DNA of 64,000 bases from Pseudomonas frederiksbergensis (GCF_035751725.1 NZ_CP142104.1:620001-684000); one strand, 5' to 3'; counted from the stretch's first letter, positions 48,080-57,508 are shown. The notes: generated by a model not told the origin, from the letters alone. Translations and numbers: made by a program.

Positions 48080-49363
48080 ATGCCGTTACGCGAAGAATGT
48101 CTGTGGGAAAAACTGACGCCACAAAGACCAGAAAACACTGCGCTCACCGGTGAGGTCACGGTCGATGTCTGCATTATCGGCGCGGGCTTTACCGGGCTGT
48201 CGGCGGCGGTGCATTTGCTGGAGCAAGGCAAGCGCGTCGCGGTGGTGGAGGCGCATCGGGCCGGGCATGGGGGCTCGGGGCGCAACGTCGGGTTGGTAAA
48301 TGCTGGCCTGTGGATCCCGCCGGACGAGATCGAGGCCGGGTTCGGCGAGGCGGTGGGCAGCCAGCTCAACCGTATGCTGGGCGCCGCGCCGGCGTTGGTA
48401 TTCAGTCTCGTCGACAAATACGCCATCGATTGCCAACTGCGCCGCGAAGGTACCTTGCACATGGCCCATAACGCCCGGGGCGAGGCCGACCTGCGCAGCC
48501 GCGAAGAACAATGGAAGCGCCGCGGCGCGCCGGTTGAGCTACTCACCGGCCAAGCCTGTGCCGATGCCACCGGCACCGATAAGATTGCCGCGGCGCTGCT
48601 CGACCGTCGCGCCGGCACGCTCAATCCAATGGCCTACGCCAGCGGGTTGGCCAAGGCTGCCCAGGACCTTGGTGCGCTGATGTTCGATCATTCGCCGGTG
48701 ACGCGCTTGGAGCGCCAGGGCCAACGCTGGTCGGTGCAGACCGCCCAGGGTTCGGTAACGGCCGAGCAAGTCGTGATCGCCTCCAACGCCTATACCGAGG
48801 GCGACTGGACCGAACTGCGGCGTAATTTCTTCCCCGGTTATTACTATCAGGTCGCCTCGGTCCCACTGGACGGCGAGGCCGCCCGCCGCATTCTTCCCGG
48901 CGGGCAGGGCTCCTGGGATACCCGCCAAGTGTTGAGCAGCATCCGCCGGGACAAGGACGGGCGCCTGTTGCTGGGCAGCCTGGGCAATGGCAATCGCAAG
49001 CCGACCTGGTTTCTCAAGGCCTGGGCCGATCGGGTGCAGCAGCACTATTTCCCTTATCTCAAGGCGGTGGAGTGGGAATGCACCTGGACTGGTTGCATTG
49101 CTTTCACGCCTGATCACCTGATGCGCCTTTTCGAACCGGCCCCCGGCCTGGTGGCAGTGACCGGTTACAACGGTCGCGGCGTGACCACTGGCACTGTGGT
49201 AGGCAAGGCATTCGCCGATTACCTGTGCCACGGTGATGCCAGTGCCTTGCCGATACCCTTCGCGCCGATGCAGCCCCTGGCGGGTGTCGGCCTGCGCAGT
49301 TGTCTGTATGAAGCGGGTTTTTCGCTGTATCACGCGGGCCAGTGCTTGCGGATCGTCATCTGA
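48080..49363 (+). CDS. amaA: L-pipecolate oxidase AmaA (FAD-dependent)
   Basis: 427-residue DAO/glycine-oxidase-type flavoprotein. The dinucleotide motif is CIIGAGFTGLSAAVHLLEQG at about residues 30-49, ending in VVEA. The GSGRNVGLVNAGLW segment and the C-terminal TGYNGRGVTTGTVVGKAFAD are typical of the family. It oxidises L-pipecolate to piperideine-6-carboxylate, supplying AmaB's substrate. ATG 48080 with GGAG upstream. The assignment rests on the family and the amaB neighbour. Confidence 0.9.
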   Translation: MPLREECLWEKLTPQRPENTALTGEVTVDVCIIGAGFTGLSAAVHLLEQGKRVAVVEAHRAGHGGSGRNVGLVNAGLWIPPDEIEAGFGEAVGSQLNRMLGAAPALVFSLVDKYAIDCQLRREGTLHMAHNARGEADLRSREEQWKRRGAPVELLTGQACADATGTDKIAAALLDRRAGTLNPMAYASGLAKAAQDLGALMFDHSPVTRLERQGQRWSVQTAQGSVTAEQVVIASNAYTEGDWTELRRNFFPGYYYQVASVPLDGEAARRILPGGQGSWDTRQVLSSIRRDKDGRLLLGSLGNGNRKPTWFLKAWADRVQQHYFPYLKAVEWECTWTGCIAFTPDHLMRLFEPAPGLVAVTGYNGRGVTTGTVVGKAFADYLCHGDASALPIPFAPMQPLAGVGLRSCLYEAGFSLYHAGQCLRIVI

Positions 49364-49483
49364 TTGTTGAAAAGTGTTACGGATGGCGGTTTTTCTCGGC
49401 TTAACGTCTAGCCTGTTATGGTGCGGGGTGTAGCAGCCGCGCACCGACAGTGTGCACTTCGGTGACGCAGGTTGTTACACAGT

Positions 49484-49582
49484 GGTTGCACGCCGTTTCG
49501 CGCGGCGGTTGCAATGATGGCTCATGGAGGGTTTTACCTACTTGTAAATAAGGTTGCACCTCGTGCGGATTAGACGGTTGCA
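49484..49582 (+). promoter_or_regulatory. Four GGTTGCA repeats upstream of the sigma-54 promoter (candidate activator sites)
   Basis: GGTTGCA at 49484-49490, 49507-49513, 49552-49558 and 49576-49582, all in the same direction, at spacings of 23, 45 and 24 bases (about two, four and two helical turns). The first and last extend to GGTTGCACGCC. The array ends 74 bases before the -24 element, the range used by enhancer-binding proteins. The activator is not identified. Confidence 0.6.
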
Positions 49583-49655
49583 CGCCCTGTGAAAAAGGGC
49601 CCGAAACAGTCGAAATAACAATAAAGCAGCGACTTTTTTAAGAATAAAAAACCGA

Positions 49656-49671
49656 TGGCACGGCCCTTGCT
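49656..49671 (+). promoter_or_regulatory. Sigma-54 (RpoN) promoter of the branched-chain transporter operon
   Basis: TGGCACG-GCCC-TTGCT matches the -24/-12 consensus TGGCACG-N4-TTGCW at every defined position. Transcription would start near 49683, about 50 bases before the ATG. Confidence 0.85.
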
Positions 49672-49733
49672 CTGAGCTTTTCAGTGAAGTGAAGTCGCAG
49701 TGCCAACTAAAAAAAACCTTGGAGCACCACCTC

Positions 49734-50870
49734 ATGTCCCAGACGTTTTACAAGAAAGGCTTTCTGGCCCTCGCAGTGGCAACTGCGCTGGGTGTTTCTG
49801 CGTTTGCTCAAGCTGATGTGAAATTTGGTGTGGCGGGGCCGATGACCGGTGCCAACGCTGCATTTGGCGAGCAGTACATGAAGGGGGCGCAGGCGGCGGC
49901 CGATGTGATCAACAAAGCGGGTGGCGTCAACGGCGAGAAGATCGTGCTGGTTGCCGGCGACGATGCCTGCGAACCCAAGCAGGCCGTGGCCGTGGCCAAC
50001 CGCCTGGTTGACCAGGACAAAGTGATCGGCGTGGTCGGGCACTTCTGCTCGTCCAACACCATCCCGGCCTCCGAGGTCTATGACGAAGCTGGCATCATCG
50101 CGATGACGCCTGGCTCGACCAACCCGGCCGTGACCGAGCGCGGCCTGAGCGCGATGTTCCGCATGTGCGGTCGTGACGACCAGCAGGGCATCGTGGCCGG
50201 CGACTACATCGTCGACGTGCTCAAGGGCAAGAAAGTCGTCGTGCTGCACGACAAGGACACCTACGGCCAAGGCCTGGCGGATGCCACCAAGGCACAACTG
50301 GCCAAGCGTGGCGTAACTCCAGTGTTGTACGAAGGCCTGACCCGTGGCGAGAAAGATTTCAGCGCCGTGGTCACCAAGATCCGTTCCGCCGGTGCCGATG
50401 TTGTCTACTTCGGCGGTCTGCACCCGGAAGCCGGCCCGCTGGTTCGCCAATTGCGCGAACAAGGCCTCAAGGACGTGAAGTTCATGTCCGATGACGGCAT
50501 CGTCACCGACGAACTGGTCACCACCGCCGGCGGCGCGCAATACGTCGATGGCGTGTACATGACCTTCGGCGCCGACCCACGCCTGCTGCCGGACAGCAAG
50601 GCCGTCGTGGACGCTTTCCGCGCCCAGGGCGTCGAGCCTGAAGGCTACACCCTGTACGCCTATGCGTCGGTCCAGGCCCTGGCGGCCGGCTTCAACGGCG
50701 CCAAGTCCAACAAGGGTGAAGACGCTGCCAAGTGGCTGAAAGCCAACCCGGTGAAAACCGTCATGGGTGAAAAAACCTGGGATTCCAAGGGCGACCTGAA
50801 GGTCTCCGACTACGTGGTCTACCAGTGGGACAAGGATGGCAAGTATCACCAGCTGGAAAAACAGAAGTAA
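49734..50870 (+). CDS. braC: Branched-chain amino acid ABC transporter, periplasmic binding protein (BraC/LivK type)
   Basis: 378 residues with a signal peptide (MSQTFYKKGFLALAVATALG, cut after AQA near residue 28). Mature protein begins DVKFGVAGPMTGANAAFGEQ, the Leu/Ile/Val-binding protein signature; GHFCSSNTIPASEVYDEAGI and MTPGSTNPAVTERG line the ligand site. ATG 49734 follows TTGGAGCACCACCTC. First gene of a five-gene LIV-type transporter and expressed from the sigma-54 promoter at 49656. Substrate range within branched-chain and neutral amino acids is not determined by the sequence. Confidence 0.95.
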   Translation: MSQTFYKKGFLALAVATALGVSAFAQADVKFGVAGPMTGANAAFGEQYMKGAQAAADVINKAGGVNGEKIVLVAGDDACEPKQAVAVANRLVDQDKVIGVVGHFCSSNTIPASEVYDEAGIIAMTPGSTNPAVTERGLSAMFRMCGRDDQQGIVAGDYIVDVLKGKKVVVLHDKDTYGQGLADATKAQLAKRGVTPVLYEGLTRGEKDFSAVVTKIRSAGADVVYFGGLHPEAGPLVRQLREQGLKDVKFMSDDGIVTDELVTTAGGAQYVDGVYMTFGADPRLLPDSKAVVDAFRAQGVEPEGYTLYAYASVQALAAGFNGAKSNKGEDAAKWLKANPVKTVMGEKTWDSKGDLKVSDYVVYQWDKDGKYHQLEKQK

Positions 50871-51006
50871 GGGCTGAAGCGACCGTCCAGGCTCCGACAG
50901 GGAGCGGGACGGTCGCGCCTGACATTGCTCCGACGTAAATCTGTATTTTCCTTAGAAGAACCGCACGCCCCAGGGTGTGCAGGTTCTCACTGCGTGAGAT
51001 TGCGTT

Positions 51007-51921
<915 letters not shown>

Positions 51922-51923
51922 GT

Positions 51924-53204
51924 ATGTCTGCTGCCAATAAACCGCTTGATATCAAACAAAGCGTCATCGACGCGATCCTGGCCGGCCTGATCTCGCTGAT
52001 CGTGTTCGGGCCGATCGTCGGCGTGGTGCTCGACGGCTACAGCTTCAACCTGCAACCGGCCCGCGTTGGCTGGCTGGTGGCGATCGTGATGGTCGGGCGC
52101 TTCGCCCTGAGCCTGTTCCTGCAAACCCCCAAGGGACTGAAGATTCTCCAGGGTTTCGAGAGCACCGGCTCCGGCGTGCACGTGTTGCCGCCGGACTACA
52201 AATCGCGGCTGCGCTGGATCATTCCGGCTCTGATCGTGATTGCCATCGTGTTTCCGTTCTTCGCCAACAAGTACGTGCTCACGGTGGTCATCCTCGGACT
52301 GATCTATGTGTTGCTCGGCTTGGGCCTCAATATCGTGGTCGGCCTGGCCGGGCTGCTCGACCTGGGTTACGTGGCGTTCTACGCCATCGGCGCCTACGGC
52401 CTGGCGCTGGGCTATCAGTACCTGGGCCTGGGTTTCTGGACGGTGTTGCCACTGGCGGCCATTGCGGCAGCGATGGCGGGGTGCATATTGGGCTTCCCGG
52501 TGTTACGAATGCACGGTGACTACCTGGCCATCGTGACCCTGGGGTTCGGTGAGATCATCCGGCTGGTGCTGAACAACTGGCTGTCGTTCACCGGCGGGCC
52601 GAATGGCATGCCGGTTCCGGCACCGACTTTCCTGGGCTTGGAATTCGGCAGGCGAGCGAAGGACGGCGGGGTGCCGTTCCACGAGTTCTTCGGTATCGAT
52701 TACAACCCCAACATCAAATTCCTGTTTATCTACATCGTGCTGTTCATCACCGTCTTGTTGGTGTTGTACATCAAGCATCGCCTGACGCGAATGCCGGTCG
52801 GTCGCGCCTGGGAAGCTTTGCGCGAAGACGAGATCGCTTGCCGCTCCATGGGCCTGAACCATGTGCTGGTCAAGCTCTCGGCCTTCACTATCGGTGCATC
52901 CACCGCTGGCCTGGCCGGGGTGTTTTTCGCCAGTTACCAAGGCTTCGTCAACCCGTCGTCGTTCACCTTCTTCGAGTCGGCGCTGATCCTGGCGATCGTG
53001 GTGCTGGGTGGCATGGGTTCGACGGTCGGTGTGGTGATCGCGGCATTCGTGCTCACCGTGGCCCCGGAACTGCTGCGCAGCTTCTCTGAATACCGAGTGC
53101 TGCTGTTCGGCGTGTTGATGGTGTTGATGATGATCTGGCGCCCACGCGGCCTGATCCGTATCAGCCGTACCGGTGTGACGCCGCGCAAGGGGGTAGCGCC
53201 ATGA
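51924..53204 (+). CDS. braE: Branched-chain amino acid ABC transporter permease LivM/BraE
   Basis: 426-residue second permease. The first about 90 residues hold extra hydrophobic segments, as in the long LivM form; the core begins VLLGLGLNIVVGLAGLLDLG. The ATPase-contact loop is GRAWEALREDEIACRSMGLN, followed by SAFTIGASTAGLAGVFFASY. The stop overlaps braF by four bases. Confidence 0.95.
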   Translation: MSAANKPLDIKQSVIDAILAGLISLIVFGPIVGVVLDGYSFNLQPARVGWLVAIVMVGRFALSLFLQTPKGLKILQGFESTGSGVHVLPPDYKSRLRWIIPALIVIAIVFPFFANKYVLTVVILGLIYVLLGLGLNIVVGLAGLLDLGYVAFYAIGAYGLALGYQYLGLGFWTVLPLAAIAAAMAGCILGFPVLRMHGDYLAIVTLGFGEIIRLVLNNWLSFTGGPNGMPVPAPTFLGLEFGRRAKDGGVPFHEFFGIDYNPNIKFLFIYIVLFITVLLVLYIKHRLTRMPVGRAWEALREDEIACRSMGLNHVLVKLSAFTIGASTAGLAGVFFASYQGFVNPSSFTFFESALILAIVVLGGMGSTVGVVIAAFVLTVAPELLRSFSEYRVLLFGVLMVLMMIWRPRGLIRISRTGVTPRKGVAP

Positions 53205-54073
53205 GCGAAGTCGTACTCAAAGTTGAAAACCTTATGATGCAGTTCGGCGGCATCAAGGCCCTCAGCGACGTCAGCCTGCAGGTCAAGCGCAACTCTATCT
53301 TCGCCCTGATCGGCCCCAACGGTGCGGGCAAGACCACGGTGTTCAACTGCTTGACCGGTTTCTACAAGGCTTCGGGCGGCAAGATCGAACTCAACGTGCG
53401 TGGCGAGCAGACCGACGTCATCAAGCTGTTGGGCGAAGCGTTTCGCCCGACCGACTTCGTCTCGCCAAAATCTTTTGCCAGCCGGCTGTACTACAAGATG
53501 TTCGGCGGCACCCACTTGGTGAACCGTGCCGGCCTGGCGCGCACCTTCCAGAACATTCGCCTGTTCAAGGAAATGTCGGTGCTGGAAAACCTGCTGGTGG
53601 CCCAGCACATGTGGGTCAACCGCAGCCTGGTGGCGGGCATCCTCAATACCAAGGGCTACCGCAAGGCGGAAAGCGATGCCTTGGACCACGCCTTCTACTG
53701 GCTGGAAGTGGTCGACCTGGTGGACTGCGCCAACCGCCTGGCCGGGGAGCTTTCCTACGGTCAGCAACGCCGTCTGGAAATCGCCCGGGCCATGTGCACC
53801 CGTCCGCAGATCATCTGCCTCGACGAACCAGCGGCGGGCCTCAACCCTCAGGAAACCGAAGCGCTGAGCGCGATGATCCGGCTGCTGCGCGACGAGCACG
53901 ATCTGACCGTGGTGCTGATCGAACACGACATGGGCATGGTGATGAGCATTTCCGACCACATCGTGGTGCTGGACCACGGCAACGTGATCGCCGAGGGCGG
54001 TCCCGAGGCGATTCGCAACGATCCGAAGGTGATCGCGGCTTACCTGGGTGCCGATGAAGAGGAACTGGTATGA
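53201..54073 (+). CDS. braF: Branched-chain amino acid ABC transporter ATPase LivG/BraF
   Basis: 290-residue ATPase. Walker A GPNGAGKTTVFN at about residues 39-50, Q-loop FQNIRLF, signature LSYGQQRRLEIARAM, Walker B IICLDEPAAGLN and the H-loop in LIEHDMGMVM. LivG proteins are usually about 255-260 residues; this one has about 30 extra residues between Walker A and the Q-loop (around 65-105, RGEQTDVIKLLGEAFRPTDF and on). It overlaps braE and braG by four bases each. Confidence 0.95.
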   Translation: MSEVVLKVENLMMQFGGIKALSDVSLQVKRNSIFALIGPNGAGKTTVFNCLTGFYKASGGKIELNVRGEQTDVIKLLGEAFRPTDFVSPKSFASRLYYKMFGGTHLVNRAGLARTFQNIRLFKEMSVLENLLVAQHMWVNRSLVAGILNTKGYRKAESDALDHAFYWLEVVDLVDCANRLAGELSYGQQRRLEIARAMCTRPQIICLDEPAAGLNPQETEALSAMIRLLRDEHDLTVVLIEHDMGMVMSISDHIVVLDHGNVIAEGGPEAIRNDPKVIAAYLGADEEELV

Positions 54074-54786
54074 GTGGACCTATCCTCGAACTCAAGGAGC
54101 TGGACGTGTTCTACGGACCGATCCAGGCCCTGAAGAAAGTATCGATGTACATTGGCGAAGGCGAGACCGTGAGCCTGATCGGCTCCAACGGCGCCGGCAA
54201 ATCCACGCTGCTGATGTCGATTTTCGGCCAGCCGCGTGCGGCGGGCGGGCAGATCATCTACCAGGGCGTGGATATTACCCACAAGTCGTCGCACTACATT
54301 GCTTCCAACGGCATCGCGCAGTCGCCGGAAGGACGCCGGGTCTTCCCCGACATGACCGTCGAGGAGAACCTGCTGATGGGCACCATCCCTATCGGTGACA
54401 AATACGCCAGCGAGGACATGCAGCGCATGTTCGAGCTGTTCCCGCGGCTCAAAGAGCGCCGCAACCAGCGGGCCATGACCATGTCCGGCGGCGAACAGCA
54501 AATGCTCGCCATTGCCCGGGCATTGATGAGCCGGCCCAAGTTGTTGTTGCTCGATGAACCAAGCCTGGGGCTGGCGCCGATCGTGGTGAAACAGATCTTC
54601 GCGACCCTGCGTGAACTGGCCTCCACCGGGATGACCATCTTTCTGGTGGAACAGAACGCCAACCATGCCCTCAAGCTGTCGGACCGGGCGTATGTGATGG
54701 TCAACGGCGAAATTCGCCTGACCGGCACGGGCAAGGAACTGCTCGCCAACGAAGAGGTGCGCAACGCGTATCTGGGCGGGCATTGA
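54070..54786 (+). CDS. braG: Branched-chain amino acid ABC transporter ATPase LivF/BraG
   Basis: 238-residue second ATPase. Walker A GSNGAGKSTLLM at about residues 38-49, Q-loop near QSPEGRRVFPDMTVEENLLMG, signature MSGGEQQMLAIARALM, Walker B LLLLDEPSLGLAP and LVEQNANHAL. Last gene of the operon; a strong terminator follows 22 bases after the stop. Confidence 0.96.
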   Translation: MSGPILELKELDVFYGPIQALKKVSMYIGEGETVSLIGSNGAGKSTLLMSIFGQPRAAGGQIIYQGVDITHKSSHYIASNGIAQSPEGRRVFPDMTVEENLLMGTIPIGDKYASEDMQRMFELFPRLKERRNQRAMTMSGGEQQMLAIARALMSRPKLLLLDEPSLGLAPIVVKQIFATLRELASTGMTIFLVEQNANHALKLSDRAYVMVNGEIRLTGTGKELLANEEVRNAYLGGH

Positions 54787-54808
54787 CGCTGGTTGTGCAA
54801 TGAAAAAA

Positions 54809-54837
54809 AAACCGGCGAATGATCGCCGGTTTTTTTA
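54809..54837 (+). terminator. Terminator of the branched-chain transporter operon
   Basis: AAACCGGCGA and TCGCCGGTTT pair around ATGA, followed by more T up to 54836. An A run precedes the stem. Confidence 0.92.
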
Positions 54838-55042
54838 TCTTTTGGATTACACCACAAGGGATTCGTATGGTTGTCCCCAATTGTGGACAACAATCCTGAG
54901 CCCCTGCGAAACCGCGACATAAAGTCGCCGCAAATAGTTGTTTTGTCACAGTTTTGACTTGTCCCCGTTTGCTGTGGAACTGGCTGTGGGTAACGTGGGA
55001 GTAGCTGGCTGCAAGCCTTTGAATACGTGGCCTACAGGGCTG

Positions 55043-55059
55043 TGATCGTTTTTTGATCA
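55043..55059. repeat. Small inverted repeat, hairpin 1 of the DnaA-box region
   Basis: TGATC and GATCA around GTTTTTT. It begins 50 bases after the end of the 9-mer at 54985-54993, the same distance as the second hairpin from its 9-mer. Confidence 0.6.
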
Positions 55060-55418
55060 GTCATTTCCAGTCAGGGGAGAGCGGCTGTTGTCAACAGTTT
55101 TATAAGCACGGAAATGGGCTCGAAAGTCTGTGGGCAAGCCTGTGGATAAGTCTGTGACTAAACTCTGGAAAGACCGCGCTGAGCGTTGTAGTTGCTGGCT
55201 TGGAGCCATCGCGTCCTCAAGCTCTCGCTTATAGCAGATAAGTTGATCTGCACAACCCGACTTGCGAGGTCAAGCGAAAAAAATTTCCAAAACCCTCGCA
55301 AAGCCTTATGCACGAAGGCTTTCAGGTTTTTTACTTGCCCCCGATTACTGTGGACGTGCCTGTGGATAAGGTGCGTGCAACCCGCTGCGGCCCTTGCTGG
55401 GCAAGGCCTGGCCCTGAT

Positions 55419-55435
55419 TGTTCGTTTTTTGAACA
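55419..55435. repeat. Small inverted repeat, hairpin 2 of the DnaA-box region
   Basis: TGTTC and GAACA around the same loop GTTTTTT. Relative to hairpin 1 one base pair is swapped (A-T to T-A) on both arms, a compensatory change. It begins 50 bases after the end of the 9-mer at 55361-55369. Confidence 0.6.
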
Positions 55436-55543
55436 GCACGCCGTGAAGTGATTGATCAGCCTTGCCCCTGGCGTGCCAGGCCGGGCATGCTGTTGGCCAA
55501 TTTCCGTTCAATGGTTGTTTGAAGCCTAAGCAAGGAGAACACG

Positions 55544-56308
55544 ATGTCTGACACCCTGTTTATCACTGGCGCGACGTCCGGTTTTGGCGAAGCCTGTGCC
55601 CGTCGTTTTGCCGAGGCCGGTTGGAAACTGGTGCTGACCGGTCGTCGTGAAGAACGCCTCGATGCCCTTTGTGCCGAGCTGTCCAAGCAGACCGAGGTCC
55701 ACGGCCTGGTATTGGACGTGCGTGATCGCAAGGCCATGGAAGAAGCCATTGCCAACCTGCCGCCGTCCTTCGCCAAGTTGCGCGGGCTGATCAACAACGC
55801 CGGCCTGGCCCTGGGCGTCGATCCAGCACCCAAGTGCGATCTCGATGATTGGGACACCATGGTCGATACCAACGTGAAAGGCCTGATCTACAGCACCCGC
55901 CTGCTGCTGCCGCGCCTGATCGCCCATGGCCGTGGCGCCGGGATCGTCAACCTGGGGTCCATCGCCGGTAACTATCCGTATCCGGGTAGCCACGTGTATG
56001 GCGCGAGCAAGGCCTTCGTCAAACAGTTCTCCCTGAACCTGCGTTGCGACCTGCAAGGCACGGGCGTGCGGGTGAGCAATATCGAGCCAGGCCTGTGCGA
56101 AAGCGAGTTCTCCCTGGTGCGCTTTGGTGGCGACCAGGAGCGCTACAACGCGACCTACGCCGGTGCCGAGCCGATTCAGCCGCAGGACATTGCCGATACG
56201 ATTTTCTGGGTACTCAACACGCCGGCGCACATCAACATCAACAGCCTGGAGCTGATGCCGGTGAGCCAGACCTGGGCTGGGTTTGCCATCGAGCGCAATA
56301 AGGCCTGA
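55544..56308 (+). CDS. Short-chain dehydrogenase/reductase (YdfG-like)
   Basis: 254 residues, classical SDR. NADP-binding motif TGATSGFGEACARRFAEAG at residues 8-26, with arginines after strand 2 (TGRREERL) that favour NADP; NNAGLALG; catalytic Ser-Tyr-Lys in GSIAGNYPYPGSHVYGASKA. It resembles the YdfG group that oxidises L-serine, L-allo-threonine or 3-hydroxy acids; the substrate is not certain. The binding site is AAGCAAGGAGAACACG. Confidence 0.88.
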   Translation: MSDTLFITGATSGFGEACARRFAEAGWKLVLTGRREERLDALCAELSKQTEVHGLVLDVRDRKAMEEAIANLPPSFAKLRGLINNAGLALGVDPAPKCDLDDWDTMVDTNVKGLIYSTRLLLPRLIAHGRGAGIVNLGSIAGNYPYPGSHVYGASKAFVKQFSLNLRCDLQGTGVRVSNIEPGLCESEFSLVRFGGDQERYNATYAGAEPIQPQDIADTIFWVLNTPAHININSLELMPVSQTWAGFAIERNKA

Positions 56309-56338
56309 CCGCTGACGTACTTGAGCTGGAGATGGTGT

Positions 56339-56368
56339 TGTGGCGAGGGAGCAAGCTCCTTCGCCACG
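56339..56368. repeat. REP element between the SDR and epimerase genes
   Basis: TGTGGCGAGGGAGC and GCTCCTTCGCCACG with AA between, one mismatch in the arms. Located between convergent genes. Confidence 0.8.
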
Positions 56369-56374
56369 GAAGTG

Positions 56375-57508
56375 TTACGCCAGGTAGTCGGCCAGACCGC
56401 GGTAGCAGGTCAGAAGATGATAAGGGGTGGTCGAAGGCATGTCCCGGCGACTGACGTTGCCATCGGCGTCAAGGCATTCGTTCCAACCCTGGGCGTGCAG
56501 GAAGTGCTGCTCAAGAGCCCGCAGTTGACGCAGCAGGACTGTTTCGCTTCCAGGCCGCAAGGTCAGTGCCCGCAGGTACTCCGCTTGAGCCCAGATACGT
56601 TGTGTCGCGTCACGCGCAGATGCATGTGGCTCCAGGCTCAGCATCGCGCAAACTGCGCCGCAATCCGGATCGACACCTTGTTGTTCCGTAAGGCCGAAGC
56701 TGTGCTCCAGGGCCGTGTGCAGTTTGCCGCCGCGCAACAAGGGCGATGAAGCCAGCAGGAAATACCATTCGAACTGATGGCCTGGCTCGAACCAGTTATC
56801 CACAGCCTTGAGCGGTTTTTCCATCATGACCCTTGGCCCGGGATCCACGAAGCACTGGAACATCCCCTCGCACAGGCCCAGCAACGCCTGGCGCACGTTG
56901 GCGTCGTCGCGAACCGAAAGGGCCGCCAGGAACGCTTCGGCCAGGTGCATCAGCGGATTCTGCAGCGGGCCGGATTGGCGGGTCGACCAGTCACGCCCCA
57001 GGCTGGCTTCGTAGAGGCCATCGCCAGTGGCGAAACGTCGCGTGATCACTTCCAGCGCCGCATTCAGCGTTGATTCCACCAGCGGCTCGCGAACCTTGCC
57101 CCAGTAATGAGCGCAAGCGAACAGGATGAACGCGTGTGTGTAGAGGTCTTTGCTGGAATCCAGCGGCGCGCCCTGTGGATTGATGCTGTAGAACCAGCCG
57201 CCATGCTCGGCATCGTGGAAATGCCGTTGCAGCGAGCGGAACAGCGCAGCGGCGCGCTCCTCGGCCTGGGGTACTTCGCCGATCAGGCTGGCAAACACAT
57301 ACAACTGCCGCGCACACGCCATCGCCCGGTAGCGCTGGGGCGGCAGCGGCTGGTGCTGGCTATCGAGGGATTCATAGGGCAACGCCAATTCGGCATTCCA
57401 ACCCGGGCCCTGCCACATAGGCACGATCACGTCGTGAAAATGCTGGCGCACCGTGGCGAACAGGGCGGTCAGTTCAGGCAAAGGGGCGGAGCGGGAAGCA
57501 TCGGGCAT
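56375..57508 (-). CDS. AGE family epimerase/isomerase
   Basis: 377 residues, (alpha/alpha)6-barrel sugar epimerase family (N-acylglucosamine 2-epimerase type). Recognisable segments are RYRAMACARQLYVFA, HGGWFYSI, KDLYTHAFILFA, NPLMHLAEAFLAAL and EPGHQFEWYFLL, with histidines in positions typical of AGE/YihS/mannose isomerases. Sugar substrate unknown; mannose-fructose isomerisation is a common role in pseudomonads. It is convergent with the SDR gene and upstream of nothing obvious in the same direction except the urease group 107 bases away. Confidence 0.85.
   Translation of the reverse strand: MPDASRSAPLPELTALFATVRQHFHDVIVPMWQGPGWNAELALPYESLDSQHQPLPPQRYRAMACARQLYVFASLIGEVPQAEERAAALFRSLQRHFHDAEHGGWFYSINPQGAPLDSSKDLYTHAFILFACAHYWGKVREPLVESTLNAALEVITRRFATGDGLYEASLGRDWSTRQSGPLQNPLMHLAEAFLAALSVRDDANVRQALLGLCEGMFQCFVDPGPRVMMEKPLKAVDNWFEPGHQFEWYFLLASSPLLRGGKLHTALEHSFGLTEQQGVDPDCGAVCAMLSLEPHASARDATQRIWAQAEYLRALTLRPGSETVLLRQLRALEQHFLHAQGWNECLDADGNVSRRDMPSTTPYHLLTCYRGLADYLA

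Larger units (their letters stand above)
54838..55543. other. Non-coding region with a cluster of DnaA-box-like 9-mers
   Basis: 706 bases with no credible gene. On the reverse strand the DnaA box TTATCCACA occurs exactly at 55141-55149 and 55361-55369; near matches are TTGTCCACA at 54882-54890, TTACCCACA at 54985-54993 and TTGCCCACA at 55129-55137; TTATGCACG lies on the forward strand at 55306-55314. Three doublets with a 12-base offset start at 54973/54985, 55129/55141 and 55349/55361. Two hairpins with loop GTTTTTT, a palindrome CTGTTG-T-CAACAG (55085-55097) and an A-rich stretch (about 55277-55293) also occur. It could bind DnaA; origin, titration or regulatory function is not established. 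Confidence 0.65.

Noticed and set aside
49470..49482. NtrC-type site near TGCACTTCGGTGAC upstream of braC
   Set aside because: The half-sites are too close together compared with the NtrC consensus; the GGTTGCA array is the better candidate.
55043..55059. GTTTTTT hairpins of the DnaA-box region as terminators
   Set aside because: The T run is in the loop rather than after the stem, and no gene ends just before them.
55192..55446. Short frames in the DnaA-box region as small proteins
   Set aside because: No binding sites, composition unlike the neighbouring genes, and the repeats and hairpins explain the sequence better.
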